In this document: positions 17,665 through 25,465 of the stretch, one piece after another
Position numbering within the stretch: position 1 is the stretch's first letter
Layout of the letters: each line of letters starts with the position of its first letter
Origin: Prochlorococcus marinus subsp. marinus str. CCMP1375
Lineage (GTDB): Bacteria > Cyanobacteriota > Cyanobacteriia > PCC-6307 > Cyanobiaceae
Assembly (NCBI RefSeq): GCF_000007925.1
Contig: NC_005042.1
Span: 124,001-188,000 of the forward strand
Direction of reading: 5' to 3'
Length of the DNA stretch: 64,000 nucleotides
Notes under the pieces: model-generated
The model's database searches: none
Told to the model about the DNA's origin: nothing
Seen by the model: only the letters and a program-made list of their open reading frames with translations
Translations under genes and position numbers: made by a program

Positions 17665-18867
17665 GTGGCTCGATTACTTCTTATAAGTAATGGCCATGGA
17701 GAAGATTTTTCCGGAGCATTATTAGCTGTTGAGCTTAAACAGTTAGGTCATAATGTTGACGCTTTCCCTCTGGTAGGTAAAGGTAATGCTTATAAGAAAG
17801 CCGGGATTAAAATAGACGTTAGGCGGAAAGAATTCAGCACAGGTGGATTGGGATATACAAGTTTTCTTGGTCGTATAACAGAACTTCTTCAGGGGCAACA
17901 CTTCTACTTGCTATGGAGTTTTATTCGTTTGCTGGTTTCTTCATCGAAATATGACCTTTTAATTGTTGTTGGAGATGTACTGCCAGTACTTGCTGCATGG
18001 ATGAGCTGTAAGGATTTTGTTGTCTACCTGGTTGCTTATTCAAGTCATTATGAGGGCGTATTAAAATTGCCATGGCCTGCTGCTAATTGCTTAAGAAGTC
18101 GGCGGTGTTTAGAGCTTTATACTCGTGACAACCTTACTGCTGAAGATCTTGGTGAGCAATTGAATCGATCCGTTGTGTTTTTTGGAAATCCATTTATGGA
18201 TCCAGTCTTAACGCCTAAGAAACAATTCCCAGAAAAAATTTTTCGCTTAGGCGTATTGCCAGGCAGTCGCCGACCTGAGCTTGATAATAATTTGTTGATG
18301 GTTTTGCGAGTTTTGAAGTGTTTGCCAAAACCCATCTTTGCTAATACAACTTTTAGTTTTGATATGGCTTTAGTTGATGCTTTGAGCACTTCAGATCTTA
18401 ATGAATTAATTGCTAGTAATGGTTGGCATATAATTGAGCATTCTTTGCAAAGTAATTCCTTTACTTTAAGCAGTGGCTTTTGTTGGTTAAAAGTTCATAG
18501 AGAGTCTTTTGTAGAGCTGTTGCAGAGTAGTGACGCTTTTCTTTGTATGGCTGGAACGGCAACTGAGCAGGCTATTGGTCTTGCAAAACCAGTTATTCAA
18601 TTACCAGGTAAAGGGCCTCAATTTACGTCTTCATTTGCTGAAGCTCAAAGAAGATTGCTTGGTCCCACAGTGTTCTGTGCAGAGACGAACATTACTGAGG
18701 GAAATAATATCTTTTTTGACACATCACATTTAATTTTAGAGGTATGCAATCGAATGACTAAAGCCAATAAGTTACAGAGCCTTTGTTATCAACAGGCTGG
18801 CTTAAGGCTTGGGACCAAAGGAGGAACCAAGCGTATTGCCCAATCTATAAACCATCTGATTCTCTAA
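17665..18867 (+). CDS. Lipid-A-disaccharide synthase-related protein (TIGR03492-like)
   Basis: The protein has 400 residues and resembles a cyanobacterial/plant family distantly related to LpxB glycosyltransferases. Segments include LLISNGHGEDFSGALLA at the start, LLIVVGDVLPVLAAW, FFGNPFMDPV, GVLPGSRRPE and AGTATEQAIGLAKPVIQLPGKGPQ, which has the nucleotide-sugar binding look of GT-B enzymes. It is not LpxB itself; the acceptor is unknown. The start is GTG at 17665, one base after the previous stop. Confidence 0.83.
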   Translation: MARLLLISNGHGEDFSGALLAVELKQLGHNVDAFPLVGKGNAYKKAGIKIDVRRKEFSTGGLGYTSFLGRITELLQGQHFYLLWSFIRLLVSSSKYDLLIVVGDVLPVLAAWMSCKDFVVYLVAYSSHYEGVLKLPWPAANCLRSRRCLELYTRDNLTAEDLGEQLNRSVVFFGNPFMDPVLTPKKQFPEKIFRLGVLPGSRRPELDNNLLMVLRVLKCLPKPIFANTTFSFDMALVDALSTSDLNELIASNGWHIIEHSLQSNSFTLSSGFCWLKVHRESFVELLQSSDAFLCMAGTATEQAIGLAKPVIQLPGKGPQFTSSFAEAQRRLLGPTVFCAETNITEGNNIFFDTSHLILEVCNRMTKANKLQSLCYQQAGLRLGTKGGTKRIAQSINHLIL

Positions 18868-18901
18868 TTTAAATAGACATCCAATTTAGGGAATAATCTA
18901 T

Positions 18902-19840
18902 TTAATAGGAGTGAGTAATCGCTTTTAAAGCATTAGTTAACTCAGGGTATCTGAATTTAAAGTTAACCTGAGCCAGTCTGTTAGAAACTACTTGTTGTCC
19001 CTCAAGAACAACCTTGGCACCATCGCCCAACAATATTTTTAATATTGGGCCTGGAACAGGTAAGAGATTTGGTCGATTAAGAGTTTTTCCCAAAAGATTA
19101 GTGAACTGCCCCATAGACACAGGGTTTGGACTCACTCCATTGAAGATCCCTGACCAACTGTTGTTTGTAAGCGCATTTTCTAGTATTTGACATAGATCAG
19201 TTCTGTGTATCCAACTCATCCATTGGAGGCCATTACCTATAGGACCTCCAAATCCTGCTCGAAAAATAGGAAGCATTTTGCCTAATGCCCCACCATCTTT
19301 TTCTAGTACAATTCCTGTTCTGATTATTACCAATCTTGTCCTTGTAGGTTTAGTTGATGCTATAGCTTCCCATTGGGAGCACAGTTTTGCTAAAAAATCT
19401 TGTCCTGCTGGACTGTTTTCATTGAAAACATCAGTCTGACTGGTTCCATAAAACCCTATTGCTGAGCTATTGAGCATTACTTTTAGTGGCTTTTTCAACT
19501 TGGAAATTGCTTTCACAAGATATTCTGTTGTCCTAAGGCGACTGCTTTCTATCTCTTTGCAATGCTTGGGGGTCCAACGTTTGTTTGCGATTGGTTCGCC
19601 AACTAAATTAATTACCCCTTCAGAATTTTCGAGTGCCTTCATTAGCGGACTGTCTTCCTGCCAACTTTTCGCACTTGCAGGATTTGCATTTAAATAATTA
19701 ACTTCATTGAGATTTCTTTTTTGTTGAATATTTCGCTTGCTTTTGCGACTCACAACTGTGAGCTGATGACCGGAATTAGCTAGTCTGGGAACTAATTCAG
19801 AACCAATAAACCCTGTACAACCAAGAAGAAGTAAACGCAT
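18902..19840 (-). CDS. TIGR01777 family NAD(P)-binding epimerase-like protein (YfcH/SulA-like)
   Basis: The protein has 312 residues with an extended SDR fold. The nucleotide-binding motif GCTGFIG is at residues 7-13. Family segments are GVINLVGEPIANKRW, SAIGFYG, RTGIVLEKDGGALGKMLPIFRAGFGG, QWMSWIHR and the C-terminal DUF1731-like part LPVPGPILKILLGDGAKVVLEGQQV. Proteins of this kind have been linked to cell division (cyanobacterial SulA), but the enzymatic activity is unknown. The gene converges on the LpxB-related gene and is divergent from ndhO. Confidence 0.88.
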   Translation of the reverse strand: MRLLLLGCTGFIGSELVPRLANSGHQLTVVSRKSKRNIQQKRNLNEVNYLNANPASAKSWQEDSPLMKALENSEGVINLVGEPIANKRWTPKHCKEIESSRLRTTEYLVKAISKLKKPLKVMLNSSAIGFYGTSQTDVFNENSPAGQDFLAKLCSQWEAIASTKPTRTRLVIIRTGIVLEKDGGALGKMLPIFRAGFGGPIGNGLQWMSWIHRTDLCQILENALTNNSWSGIFNGVSPNPVSMGQFTNLLGKTLNRPNLLPVPGPILKILLGDGAKVVLEGQQVVSNRLAQVNFKFRYPELTNALKAITHSY

Positions 19841-19920
19841 AAAACCTCATTTATTGATAGATCTAAAAAGAGTGCTAGAAATTGGATTGTATACAGAGTA
19901 TTTTAAATTGAAAGATTGTT

Positions 19921-20181
19921 ATGTCTGTAACCCCTTCTCCTATAGAAACTAATGCTCCCAAACCTTTAAAGAAAGGATCCTTGGTGCGTGTTAACCCTGA
20001 GGCATATAAGAATAGCCTTGAATCTTTAGCAAGCGATCAATCCTCTCCTGAATATATTTTCGAAGGTCCTGGAGAACTTGTAGCTATTAAACAAGACTAT
20101 GGACAAGTACGCTGGAGAAGACCAGTACCTGATGTTTGGTTAAGGCTTGACCAATTACAAGCATGGACAGAAGGAAGTTAA
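19921..20181 (+). CDS. ndhO: NAD(P)H-quinone oxidoreductase subunit O
   Basis: NdhO is a cyanobacteria- and plastid-specific subunit of the peripheral arm of photosynthetic complex I, working in cyclic electron flow and respiration. The 86-residue protein has the family core LKKGSLVRVNPEAY, FEGPGELVAIKQDYGQVRWRRPVPDVWLRLDQL in the translation, of which GELVAIKQDYGQVRWRR is the most diagnostic part. No membrane segment is present, as expected. The gene is divergent from the TIGR01777 gene and ends 16 bp from the convergent J-domain gene. Confidence 0.94.
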   Translation: MSVTPSPIETNAPKPLKKGSLVRVNPEAYKNSLESLASDQSSPEYIFEGPGELVAIKQDYGQVRWRRPVPDVWLRLDQLQAWTEGS

Positions 20182-20197
20182 TTTTAAAAAAACGGAT

Positions 20198-20854
20198 TTA
20201 GAAAGCTGCTAAGTGATGCTTGTCTTTTTTTAAAAGTAAACGTTGCGCAGTTGCTTTGCGAAGCATTTCACTGCCATCGTGAAGATAGTTTTCTACATAT
20301 CCCGCTGTATATCTATCTAATTCATTGATTCCATCTTGTATTTGTGAAAAGCAGTGATAAAGATTTAAACTAAAGTTTTTTGCGTAATTAGGAGTGGGAA
20401 TTGTTTGATATAGCTCTTGCGCTTTTTTTATCTTTTTCTGACTTTTATTTATATATTCACAGAAAGTTTCCATAAGTTCATCGTCATATGGATCAGCTGA
20501 AAGCTCTTTCAGCTGTTGAGGGAAAGGCTTTAGTATTTCTCCCATTAATCTATCTACAGGAGTATAAACAATTTTTATCCATTGAGATATTGCTTGATCC
20601 TGTTGAGAACTTTCGGCTTTAGAGGTTTTAAAACTGTTAGTAGATTTTCTAGAACTTGTTCTTTGTTTCTGATAAGCTTCTCGATTAGTTGAATCTCTTA
20701 AGCTTTCCCAAGCTGCATTTAATGCGAGAATTTTTTCTTCGTCACCACCAGCATCTGGATGATATTTTTTAGCTAAATTTCTATATGCAGCTTTTATTTC
20801 TGAAAAAGGAGCATTTTCAGAAACTCCTAATATTTTATATGGGTCTTCTTTCAT
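20198..20854 (-). CDS. J-domain (DnaJ-like) protein
   Basis: The protein has 218 residues, with a J domain at the N-terminus (3-62) carrying the HPD tripeptide at 32-34 (KKYHPDAGG). A serine/lysine-rich linker (about 65-90) and a helical C-terminal region follow; the G/F region and zinc fingers of DnaJ are missing. It is thus a type III co-chaperone that should stimulate an Hsp70. The C-terminal part gives no hint of the client. The gene lies 23 bp downstream of cysK on the same strand. Confidence 0.9.
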   Translation of the reverse strand: MKEDPYKILGVSENAPFSEIKAAYRNLAKKYHPDAGGDEEKILALNAAWESLRDSTNREAYQKQRTSSRKSTNSFKTSKAESSQQDQAISQWIKIVYTPVDRLMGEILKPFPQQLKELSADPYDDELMETFCEYINKSQKKIKKAQELYQTIPTPNYAKNFSLNLYHCFSQIQDGINELDRYTAGYVENYLHDGSEMLRKATAQRLLLKKDKHHLAAF

Positions 20855-20877
20855 GAATAAATACTTCTTAAGGAGTT

Positions 20878-21846
20878 CTAAATGTATCCATCTTTCTTTG
20901 GTTGGCTGGTTGAAAGATTGTTAAACATAGAAGTAGATAAATATCTCTCGCCAAAACTAGGAAAAACAACCACTAACCTTTTATTTTCCATTTCGGGCCT
21001 TTTCCCTATTTTTAGAGCAGCCGCTAGAGCTGCGCCACTACTAATTCCGCTAAGGAGACCTTCTTCTTTTGCAAGTTTCCTCCCAGCTTCCATTGCTTCT
21101 TGATCATTAATCTCTATTACTTCATCAATTAGTGATATATCAAGTACTTTTGGAATAAAACCAGCACCGATTCCTTGAATGCTATGAGGGCCAGGCTCTT
21201 TCCCTGAAAGTACTGCACTTGATGAGGGCTCAATTGCATAAATCTTTAGCGCAGGATTACGAGCTTTTAGAACTCTTGCGCAACCAGTAATTGTTCCGCC
21301 AGTGCCTATTCCAGCTATTAAGCCATCAAGTTTTCCTTCGCAATCTGACCAAATTTCTTCAGCGGTTGTCGCTTCATGAATCTGCGGATTAGCTGGATTA
21401 TCAAATTGTTGTAATAGGTAAGAATGCGAAATTGAAGCTACTAATTCTTTGGCCAAGTTGATAGCCCCTTGTATTCCATCTTTCCCTGGGGTTAGTTGAA
21501 GTTCTGCTCCATAAGCTCGAAGCATTGACCTCCTTTCGGTACTCATCGTGTCAGGCATTGTAAGAATTAATCGATAGCCTTTCGCTGCTGCAACCATTGC
21601 GAGAGCGATTCCTGTATTACCACTTGTTGGTTCTATTAAGACAGTTTCACCAGGTTTAATAGTTCCTTGTTTTTCAGCTTCAACCACCATGGCGCCTGCT
21701 ATACGGTCTTTTACAGATGCTGTGGGATTAAAACTTTCAAGTTTTGCTAATACCTCCGCTTTACATCCAAACGCTTTTGGGAGGCGATTTAGTCTTACTA
21801 GTGGTGTTTGCCCCACTAAGCTTGTTATGTCATTTGCTATTGGCAT
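20878..21846 (-). CDS. cysK: Cysteine synthase A (O-acetylserine sulfhydrylase)
   Basis: CysK makes cysteine from O-acetylserine and sulfide with pyridoxal phosphate. The PLP lysine is K46 in [10 protein letters not shown], the phosphate-binding and substrate loop is [10 protein letters not shown], and the second glycine loop [10 protein letters not shown] is present. The C-terminal [12 protein letters not shown] binds the pyridine ring. At 322 residues the length is normal. Start ATG at 21846; the J-domain gene follows. Confidence 0.95.
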   Translation of the reverse strand: MPIANDITSLVGQTPLVRLNRLPKAFGCKAEVLAKLESFNPTASVKDRIAGAMVVEAEKQGTIKPGETVLIEPTSGNTGIALAMVAAAKGYRLILTMPDTMSTERRSMLRAYGAELQLTPGKDGIQGAINLAKELVASISHSYLLQQFDNPANPQIHEATTAEEIWSDCEGKLDGLIAGIGTGGTITGCARVLKARNPALKIYAIEPSSSAVLSGKEPGPHSIQGIGAGFIPKVLDISLIDEVIEINDQEAMEAGRKLAKEEGLLSGISSGAALAAALKIGKRPEMENKRLVVVFPSFGERYLSTSMFNNLSTSQPKKDGYI

Positions 21847-21955
21847 TAATTTCCTTTTTGAGGTTGCCTTTTTGAGACTTTTAACTTGATTGATTTACAT
21901 ACTATTTTCATTTCAAAGCGAAAATCAATAAAATCAATCAGTTTGAGAAACTACT

Positions 21956-22219
21956 GTGTATTTAATTGAGCTTGCTCTGAAATTGAGTCCATTGCCGCTG
22001 TCTGTTCAGCGTAAGAAGTTAGAAGACGCTAAGGCGCTCTACAATCAATTGAAAGAGTCACTGAAGAAAGGAGATCCCAGATTGTTGGAGATTAGCTGCG
22101 AACAAGTTGAAGATAAAAAAATTGCTGTTTTGGTCAGTGAAGTTTTGGCAGTGCAAATGTATGAAAAGACAGCTGGAGCTGGAGGTAATAGGCGGCCTGG
22201 TTTTTCCTTTGATGAGTAA
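21956..22219 (+). CDS. Conserved cyanobacterial small protein, function unknown
   Basis: The frame starts with GTG at 21956 and encodes 87 residues, soluble and probably helical at the N-terminus ([20 protein letters not shown]). The end [16 protein letters not shown] is rich in glycine and looks like a conserved tail that I recall in marine cyanobacterial proteins of this size. No function is known to me. The ABC ATPase starts 5 bp downstream, so the two may form an operon. Confidence 0.65.
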   Translation: MYLIELALKLSPLPLSVQRKKLEDAKALYNQLKESLKKGDPRLLEISCEQVEDKKIAVLVSEVLAVQMYEKTAGAGGNRRPGFSFDE

Positions 22220-22224
22220 GTGCT

Positions 22225-22923
22225 ATGGGTGGAAATCCAAAAGAAATTTTGAGTTCTCAAAGTAGCACCAATAGTCTCACTCTCAACAATATTTCTTATT
22301 CTTGGAAGGCTGGGACTAAGGCTTTAGATAATTGTAGTTTTTCAATTCCAACCCCTGGGCTATGGATGCTAGTGGGTGCTAATGGTAGCGGAAAAAGTAC
22401 ATTATTTCGTCTTATTAGTGGATTGATTGCTCCACAAAGTGGACAAATTATTTGTTCATTAAAACCTGCTTTGATGTTGCAAAACCCAGATCATCAATTG
22501 CTTCTGCCTAGTTGCGCTAGTGATTTATTGTTAAGTCTTCCACCAGAGTTGAATACTCAGCAACGAAATGAACGCATAGCTTTTCATCTCAGGCAAGTTG
22601 GATTGTCAGATATGGAAGATAGGCCTATTCACACCCTTAGCGGTGGGCAGAAGCAACGTCTTGCTCTTGCCGGGGCTTTAGCAAGTGAGGCAAATTTATT
22701 GTTACTAGATGAACCTACTGCTTTATTAGATAAATCTAGTCAAAAATCTATTTTAGATATCTTAAGAAGAATTTCTAGAAAATCTTTAAAAGATCCAATT
22801 ACAGCTCTTTGGATCACTCATCGTCTTGAAGAGCTTACATATTGTGATGGTGCTGCAATAATGGAACAAGGGCGGTTGGGACAATGGTTTTCAGGAGCTG
22901 AAGTAATCGAGAAATTAAAGTAA
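22225..22923 (+). CDS. ABC transporter ATP-binding protein (CbiO/EcfA-like)
   Basis: The protein has 232 residues and one complete nucleotide-binding domain: Walker A GANGSGKST at 51-59, Q-loop MLQNPDHQLLLPS, signature LSGGQKQRLALA, Walker B LLLLDEPTALLD and the switch histidine in WITHRLEEL. The QNPDHQL Q-loop is typical of energy-coupling factor ATPases. No membrane component (EcfT) or substrate-binding component lies beside it, so the transported compound cannot be named. In plants related ABCI proteins exist as separate subunits. Confidence 0.85.
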   Translation: MGGNPKEILSSQSSTNSLTLNNISYSWKAGTKALDNCSFSIPTPGLWMLVGANGSGKSTLFRLISGLIAPQSGQIICSLKPALMLQNPDHQLLLPSCASDLLLSLPPELNTQQRNERIAFHLRQVGLSDMEDRPIHTLSGGQKQRLALAGALASEANLLLLDEPTALLDKSSQKSILDILRRISRKSLKDPITALWITHRLEELTYCDGAAIMEQGRLGQWFSGAEVIEKLK

Positions 22924-22966
22924 CTTGCCGTGCGAGGGGTATCAAGGCTAGGTTCTCTTTGAGCAA

Positions 22967-23038
22967 TCCTCGGTAGCTCAGCGGTAGAGCGATCGGCTGT
23001 TAACCGATTGGTCGCAGGTTCGAATCCCGCCCGGGGAG
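22967..23038 (+). tRNA. tRNA-Asn (anticodon GTT)
   Basis: The 72-nt sequence folds as a tRNA. The acceptor arm TCCTCGG pairs with the 3' CCGGGGA (one G-T pair), the D loop has AGCTCAGCGGTAGAGC, the anticodon loop CTGTTAA has GTT at 22999-23001, and the T arm has GGTTCGAATCC. The discriminator base is G and CCA is not encoded. A possible promoter is TTGCCG at 22925 and TAGGTT at 22949. A T run follows directly at 23039-23044. Confidence 0.97.
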
Positions 23039-23050
23039 TTTTTTACCTTC

Positions 23051-23082
23051 ACAAGTTTTCCTGAGTACTCAGGAAAACTTGT
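23051..23082. repeat. Perfect 32-bp palindrome downstream of tRNA-Asn
   Basis: The left half ACAAGTTTTCCTGAGT is followed immediately by its exact reverse complement. It starts 12 bp after the tRNA. As RNA it gives about a 14-bp stem with the centre GTAC as loop. No T run follows on the plus strand (TGTCTTGT), so it is not a textbook intrinsic terminator, but it could end tRNA or convergent transcripts. A protein-binding or recombination site is the alternative. Confidence 0.7.
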
Positions 23083-23231
23083 TGTCTTGTAATGACTGGA
23101 ACTAAGCGAAAAGAATCGTTCACCAGATTTCACGGTAGGTAAGAAATGCCATAAATGTGTTGAGGATAAGTTGGGGATTTTTCGAAGTGTGTTTGGGAGG
23201 ATTTCTTTTGTTGCAATAAGGCATGAAGAAG

Positions 23232-23253
23232 GGCGGGGTATTTTGATCCCGCC
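23232..23253 (+). repeat. GC-rich hairpin
   Basis: GGCGGGGT and ATCCCGCC form an 8-bp stem with one G-T pair around the loop ATTTTG. Such a GC-rich stem is rare in this genome outside structural RNA. No T run follows. It may be part of an RNA, or a processing or termination structure. Confidence 0.45.
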
Positions 23254-23298
23254 GTTTGAGTCAAGCACTTATTTTTAAGATCAATCGTGCTTGAACTG

Positions 23299-23327
23299 CT
23301 GACCTAGGTCTAACCCTCTGAGGTCAG
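23299..23327 (+). repeat. Hairpin CTGACCT/AGGTCAG
   Basis: A 7-bp perfect stem with a 15-base loop lies 45 bp after the previous hairpin. Together they suggest a folded transcript, but no known RNA family was recognised. Confidence 0.4.
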
Positions 23328-23569
23328 GATTCAACTGGAAGAAGTACCTGTTTTATGCATATTCAGGACACTATCAAATTTCCAGTATCCTCTTCTTTTG
23401 CCAGCTCTTACAATGCTTCGTTAGATGCTCTCTTGCTGGATGAGTGTGCGATAGGGCAAGTAAACAGGCTCAAACAGGATTTTGTACATTTATTTGTATG
23501 TGAAGTGTTCGCAAGTTATTCAGACAGCAGTGCCTCTTGAGTGTTGAAGTTCTCCATAAAGGAGAAATC

Positions 23570-23638
23570 ATGGTTCACCCAACTTATTGTGAGACTATAT
23601 TCCTTTCAAATACATCGCGGACACGTCCAAATAATTGA
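23570..23638 (+). CDS. Possible 22-residue leader-like peptide
   Basis: An ATG at 23570 stands six bases after GGAG, in AAAGGAGAAATC, a strong ribosome-binding site for this genome. The frame (MVHPTYCETIFLSNTSRTRP and two more residues) closes at TGA 23638, inside the 3' end of the antisense zinc-ribbon gene. The GGAG pairs with TTCTCC six bases upstream, so it could be masked in RNA. No homologue is known to me; it may be chance. Confidence 0.2.
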   Translation: MVHPTYCETIFLSNTSRTRPNN

Positions 23639-23970
23639 ACAGATTTAGGAATGACATAATCAAAAAAAAGCTCATTGATTAATTCACTAAAACGAAACAA
23701 AAGTAGATCATTATTAGTTTCTTGCACATCTTCTTCCAAGTCAATCAAGTCCTCTAGTCCTGAAAAATTAAACCTTCCCTTTCTTAATTCCCTAGACATA
23801 TCTATTATTTTTTTGAACAATTCTTTCTCAGTATCAGCAAGTTCTTCAGGAGAAGAAATGTTTTTAGTAGAATACTTTGCTTCGTAACTTGCACCTAGTT
23901 TAACGTCACACTTTTGACAAAAAAATATTCCTGGATTGTTAGTGAAGCCGCAACATCTACATTGACTCAT
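23584..23970 (-). CDS. Zinc-ribbon protein, function unknown
   Basis: The 128-residue protein opens with a treble-clef-type zinc ribbon, CRCCGFTNNPGIFFCQKC, whose CxxC pairs are near residues 4-7 and 18-21. The rest is helical and charged (LADTEKELFKKIIDMSREL, then LIDLEEDVQETNNDLLLFRF). Nothing enzymatic is seen. It is the last of four minus-strand genes; the gene upstream ends 42 bp away. Stand-alone zinc ribbons often accompany SPFH proteins of the type found at 25466, which fits one functional unit. Confidence 0.65.
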   Translation of the reverse strand: MSQCRCCGFTNNPGIFFCQKCDVKLGASYEAKYSTKNISSPEELADTEKELFKKIIDMSRELRKGRFNFSGLEDLIDLEEDVQETNNDLLLFRFSELINELFFDYVIPKSVQLFGRVRDVFERNIVSQ

Positions 23971-24012
23971 GATAAGATTAGTTTTTCACCGTTTAATTAG
24001 ATTGCCAATCTA

Positions 24013-24735
24013 TTATTTAATAGATTTTCTCTCTCTGAGCATTGCCCTAGTTACATTTATAACTGTTTTGGCTCGTGAATGATCGCCAGACTCTTTAACT
24101 AAAGTATTCATTAAAGCACTAAAAGCATTAGTGTTTGTATCTGTATCAGTATCCCCCCCATAGCCACCTCCTTTGAGATAATAATGAACATCTCCGGCTG
24201 TAGTCTTAAGAGTCATTACTTTATTTTGTGTTACTTCAAATCCAGCTACATCATTATAAAAATATTCAGACATATCATTAACTCCTTCTAATCCTGTGCG
24301 TATATTTTTTGCGGTATGGTAAGAGAAAATTTGATCTTTACCATAATTTAAAATACAAATACCCCTAGTATCAGCTCTAAAAATTTTATCCTTACCTTTA
24401 CGATATTTTTTGTTATTACCTTCTATATCCCATACAAACCAAAACCAATCTGGAGATTGCACTAACATATTTTCATCTATTCCACAGGCTTCTCTTGCTA
24501 CTTTGTATTGGGACTCAGCAAAGATCCTATATTCATCCTCAATTTGCGCATCTGTCATCGCTCCTCCTGTATATGAAAGCTTTTTTTTATATACCCAATA
24601 AGCAAGGCCCCAAAAGATTATGGGGCCAATTACCGTGACAATGCTTACAAGTCCAAGGAGAGCAATAAATATCACTAAATACAACCAGTAATCACGGAAA
24701 AAGTAATTATTGATTTTGTCTCTCTTGCTTGCCAT
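24013..24735 (-). CDS. Membrane-anchored protein with two N-terminal helices, function unknown
   Basis: The protein has 240 residues. Two hydrophobic segments (about 16-32 and 33-48: YLVIFIALLGLVSIVTVIG, then IIFWGLAYWVY) form a hairpin, after which the chain is soluble. The middle part (KIFRADTRGICILNYGKDQI, YFYNDVAGFEV, VMTLKTTAGDVHYYLKG) looks like a beta-rich bacterial PH-like domain, a weak call. A stretch rich in Gly, Asp and Thr (GGDTDTDTNTN) lies before the C-terminal helix. Codon use and AT content do not stand out strongly. It is the third gene of the SPFH block. Confidence 0.6.
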   Translation of the reverse strand: MASKRDKINNYFFRDYWLYLVIFIALLGLVSIVTVIGPIIFWGLAYWVYKKKLSYTGGAMTDAQIEDEYRIFAESQYKVAREACGIDENMLVQSPDWFWFVWDIEGNNKKYRKGKDKIFRADTRGICILNYGKDQIFSYHTAKNIRTGLEGVNDMSEYFYNDVAGFEVTQNKVMTLKTTAGDVHYYLKGGGYGGDTDTDTNTNAFSALMNTLVKESGDHSRAKTVINVTRAMLRERKSIK

Positions 24736-24812
24736 TGAATTACACCCTAAAGACTTTAGTAAGTGTACTCTAGAATAATATAGAATGACTAGATCTCTTA
24801 AGAAAAAGCCTT

Positions 24813-25457
24813 TTAAAGCCTATCGGCAATATTCGCGAGCGAATCTTTTAGTCTGGAAGGAGAAACAGTCTCGTTCTTCAGATCACTTTGAAGTTGCTTA
24901 CACAGACCTATTAAGGCGGGATCAATATTTACTGACGAGAATTCGATTGTATTAATAATATTGTGGATTAACTTCTTTTCTTCATGTTTATCTATTGAAT
25001 ACTTGCATTCATTTAAAATTTCCAACAATGAAATCTTTTGTTTGGATAGTTCATTTTGAGATGTTTTAATATTATCTATACTCCTTGTCTTGACAAGTAT
25101 TTTTTTATTTAAATATTCTAGAATCTCTAACGATGCCAGCCTAAATATACTAAATAAAAGTAATACTAATGTGGTAAATAATATATCACTATTGGAGTAT
25201 ATCTGCCGAAAATATATATAAAAAAAGTAGGTTATTATTAATGCTATTGGATAATATATTCTAGAAGCATAAGCTGCATACTTAAACCTAAAATCTTTAA
25301 TAGACTTTTTTTGATTGGGATAATTAATTCCAATTAGCGTAAGACAGTTTTCTATTAGAGCTACAGATAAGAGAATAAATCCTAATGATATATTATTTTC
25401 AAAAAGCACAAAAAATAATGCTAATATACAAATTGTAAAAGGAATTGCTGATTTCAT
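24813..25457 (-). CDS. Multi-pass membrane protein, function unknown
   Basis: The protein has 214 residues with about four hydrophobic helices (roughly 3-20, 24-43, 68-88 and 93-112), then a charged C-terminal half that is helical and may form a coiled coil (LNKKILVKTRSIDNIKTSQ). No known family was recognised. Base composition is more AT-rich than in the flanking housekeeping genes. It begins 8 bp downstream of the SPFH gene, so the two are probably translated from one message. Confidence 0.6.
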   Translation of the reverse strand: MKSAIPFTICILALFFVLFENNISLGFILLSVALIENCLTLIGINYPNQKKSIKDFRFKYAAYASRIYYPIALIITYFFYIYFRQIYSNSDILFTTLVLLLFSIFRLASLEILEYLNKKILVKTRSIDNIKTSQNELSKQKISLLEILNECKYSIDKHEEKKLIHNIINTIEFSSVNIDPALIGLCKQLQSDLKNETVSPSRLKDSLANIADRL

Positions 25458-25465
25458 ATTGTTTA

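Larger units (their letters stand above)
23039..23583. other. 545-bp non-coding stretch rich in inverted repeats
   Basis: Between tRNA-Asn and the zinc-ribbon gene there is no convincing protein gene. The stretch holds a perfect 32-bp palindrome, two GC-richer hairpins (23232-23253 and 23299-23327) and a hairpin that contains a GGAG ribosome-binding site (23551-23566). It is the longest gap of the window and looks less AT-rich than the surroundings. It may contain an untranslated RNA or be the remains of an insertion at the tRNA. Confidence 0.55.

Noticed and set aside
23243-23254. Possible attachment-site repeat of the tRNA-Asn 3' end (ATCCCGCC)
   Set aside because: Only eight bases match and no integrase gene is near; the match is within chance and is better explained as part of a hairpin.
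22978-23268. 96-codon open frame on the minus strand
   Set aside because: It runs through the tRNA-Asn gene and the 32-bp palindrome and has no recognisable protein pattern; it is a chance frame.
23355-23540. 61-codon plus-strand frame in the gene-free stretch
   Set aside because: No ribosome-binding site, no domain, and low-complexity serine-rich ends; kept out of the gene list, though an orphan gene cannot be excluded.
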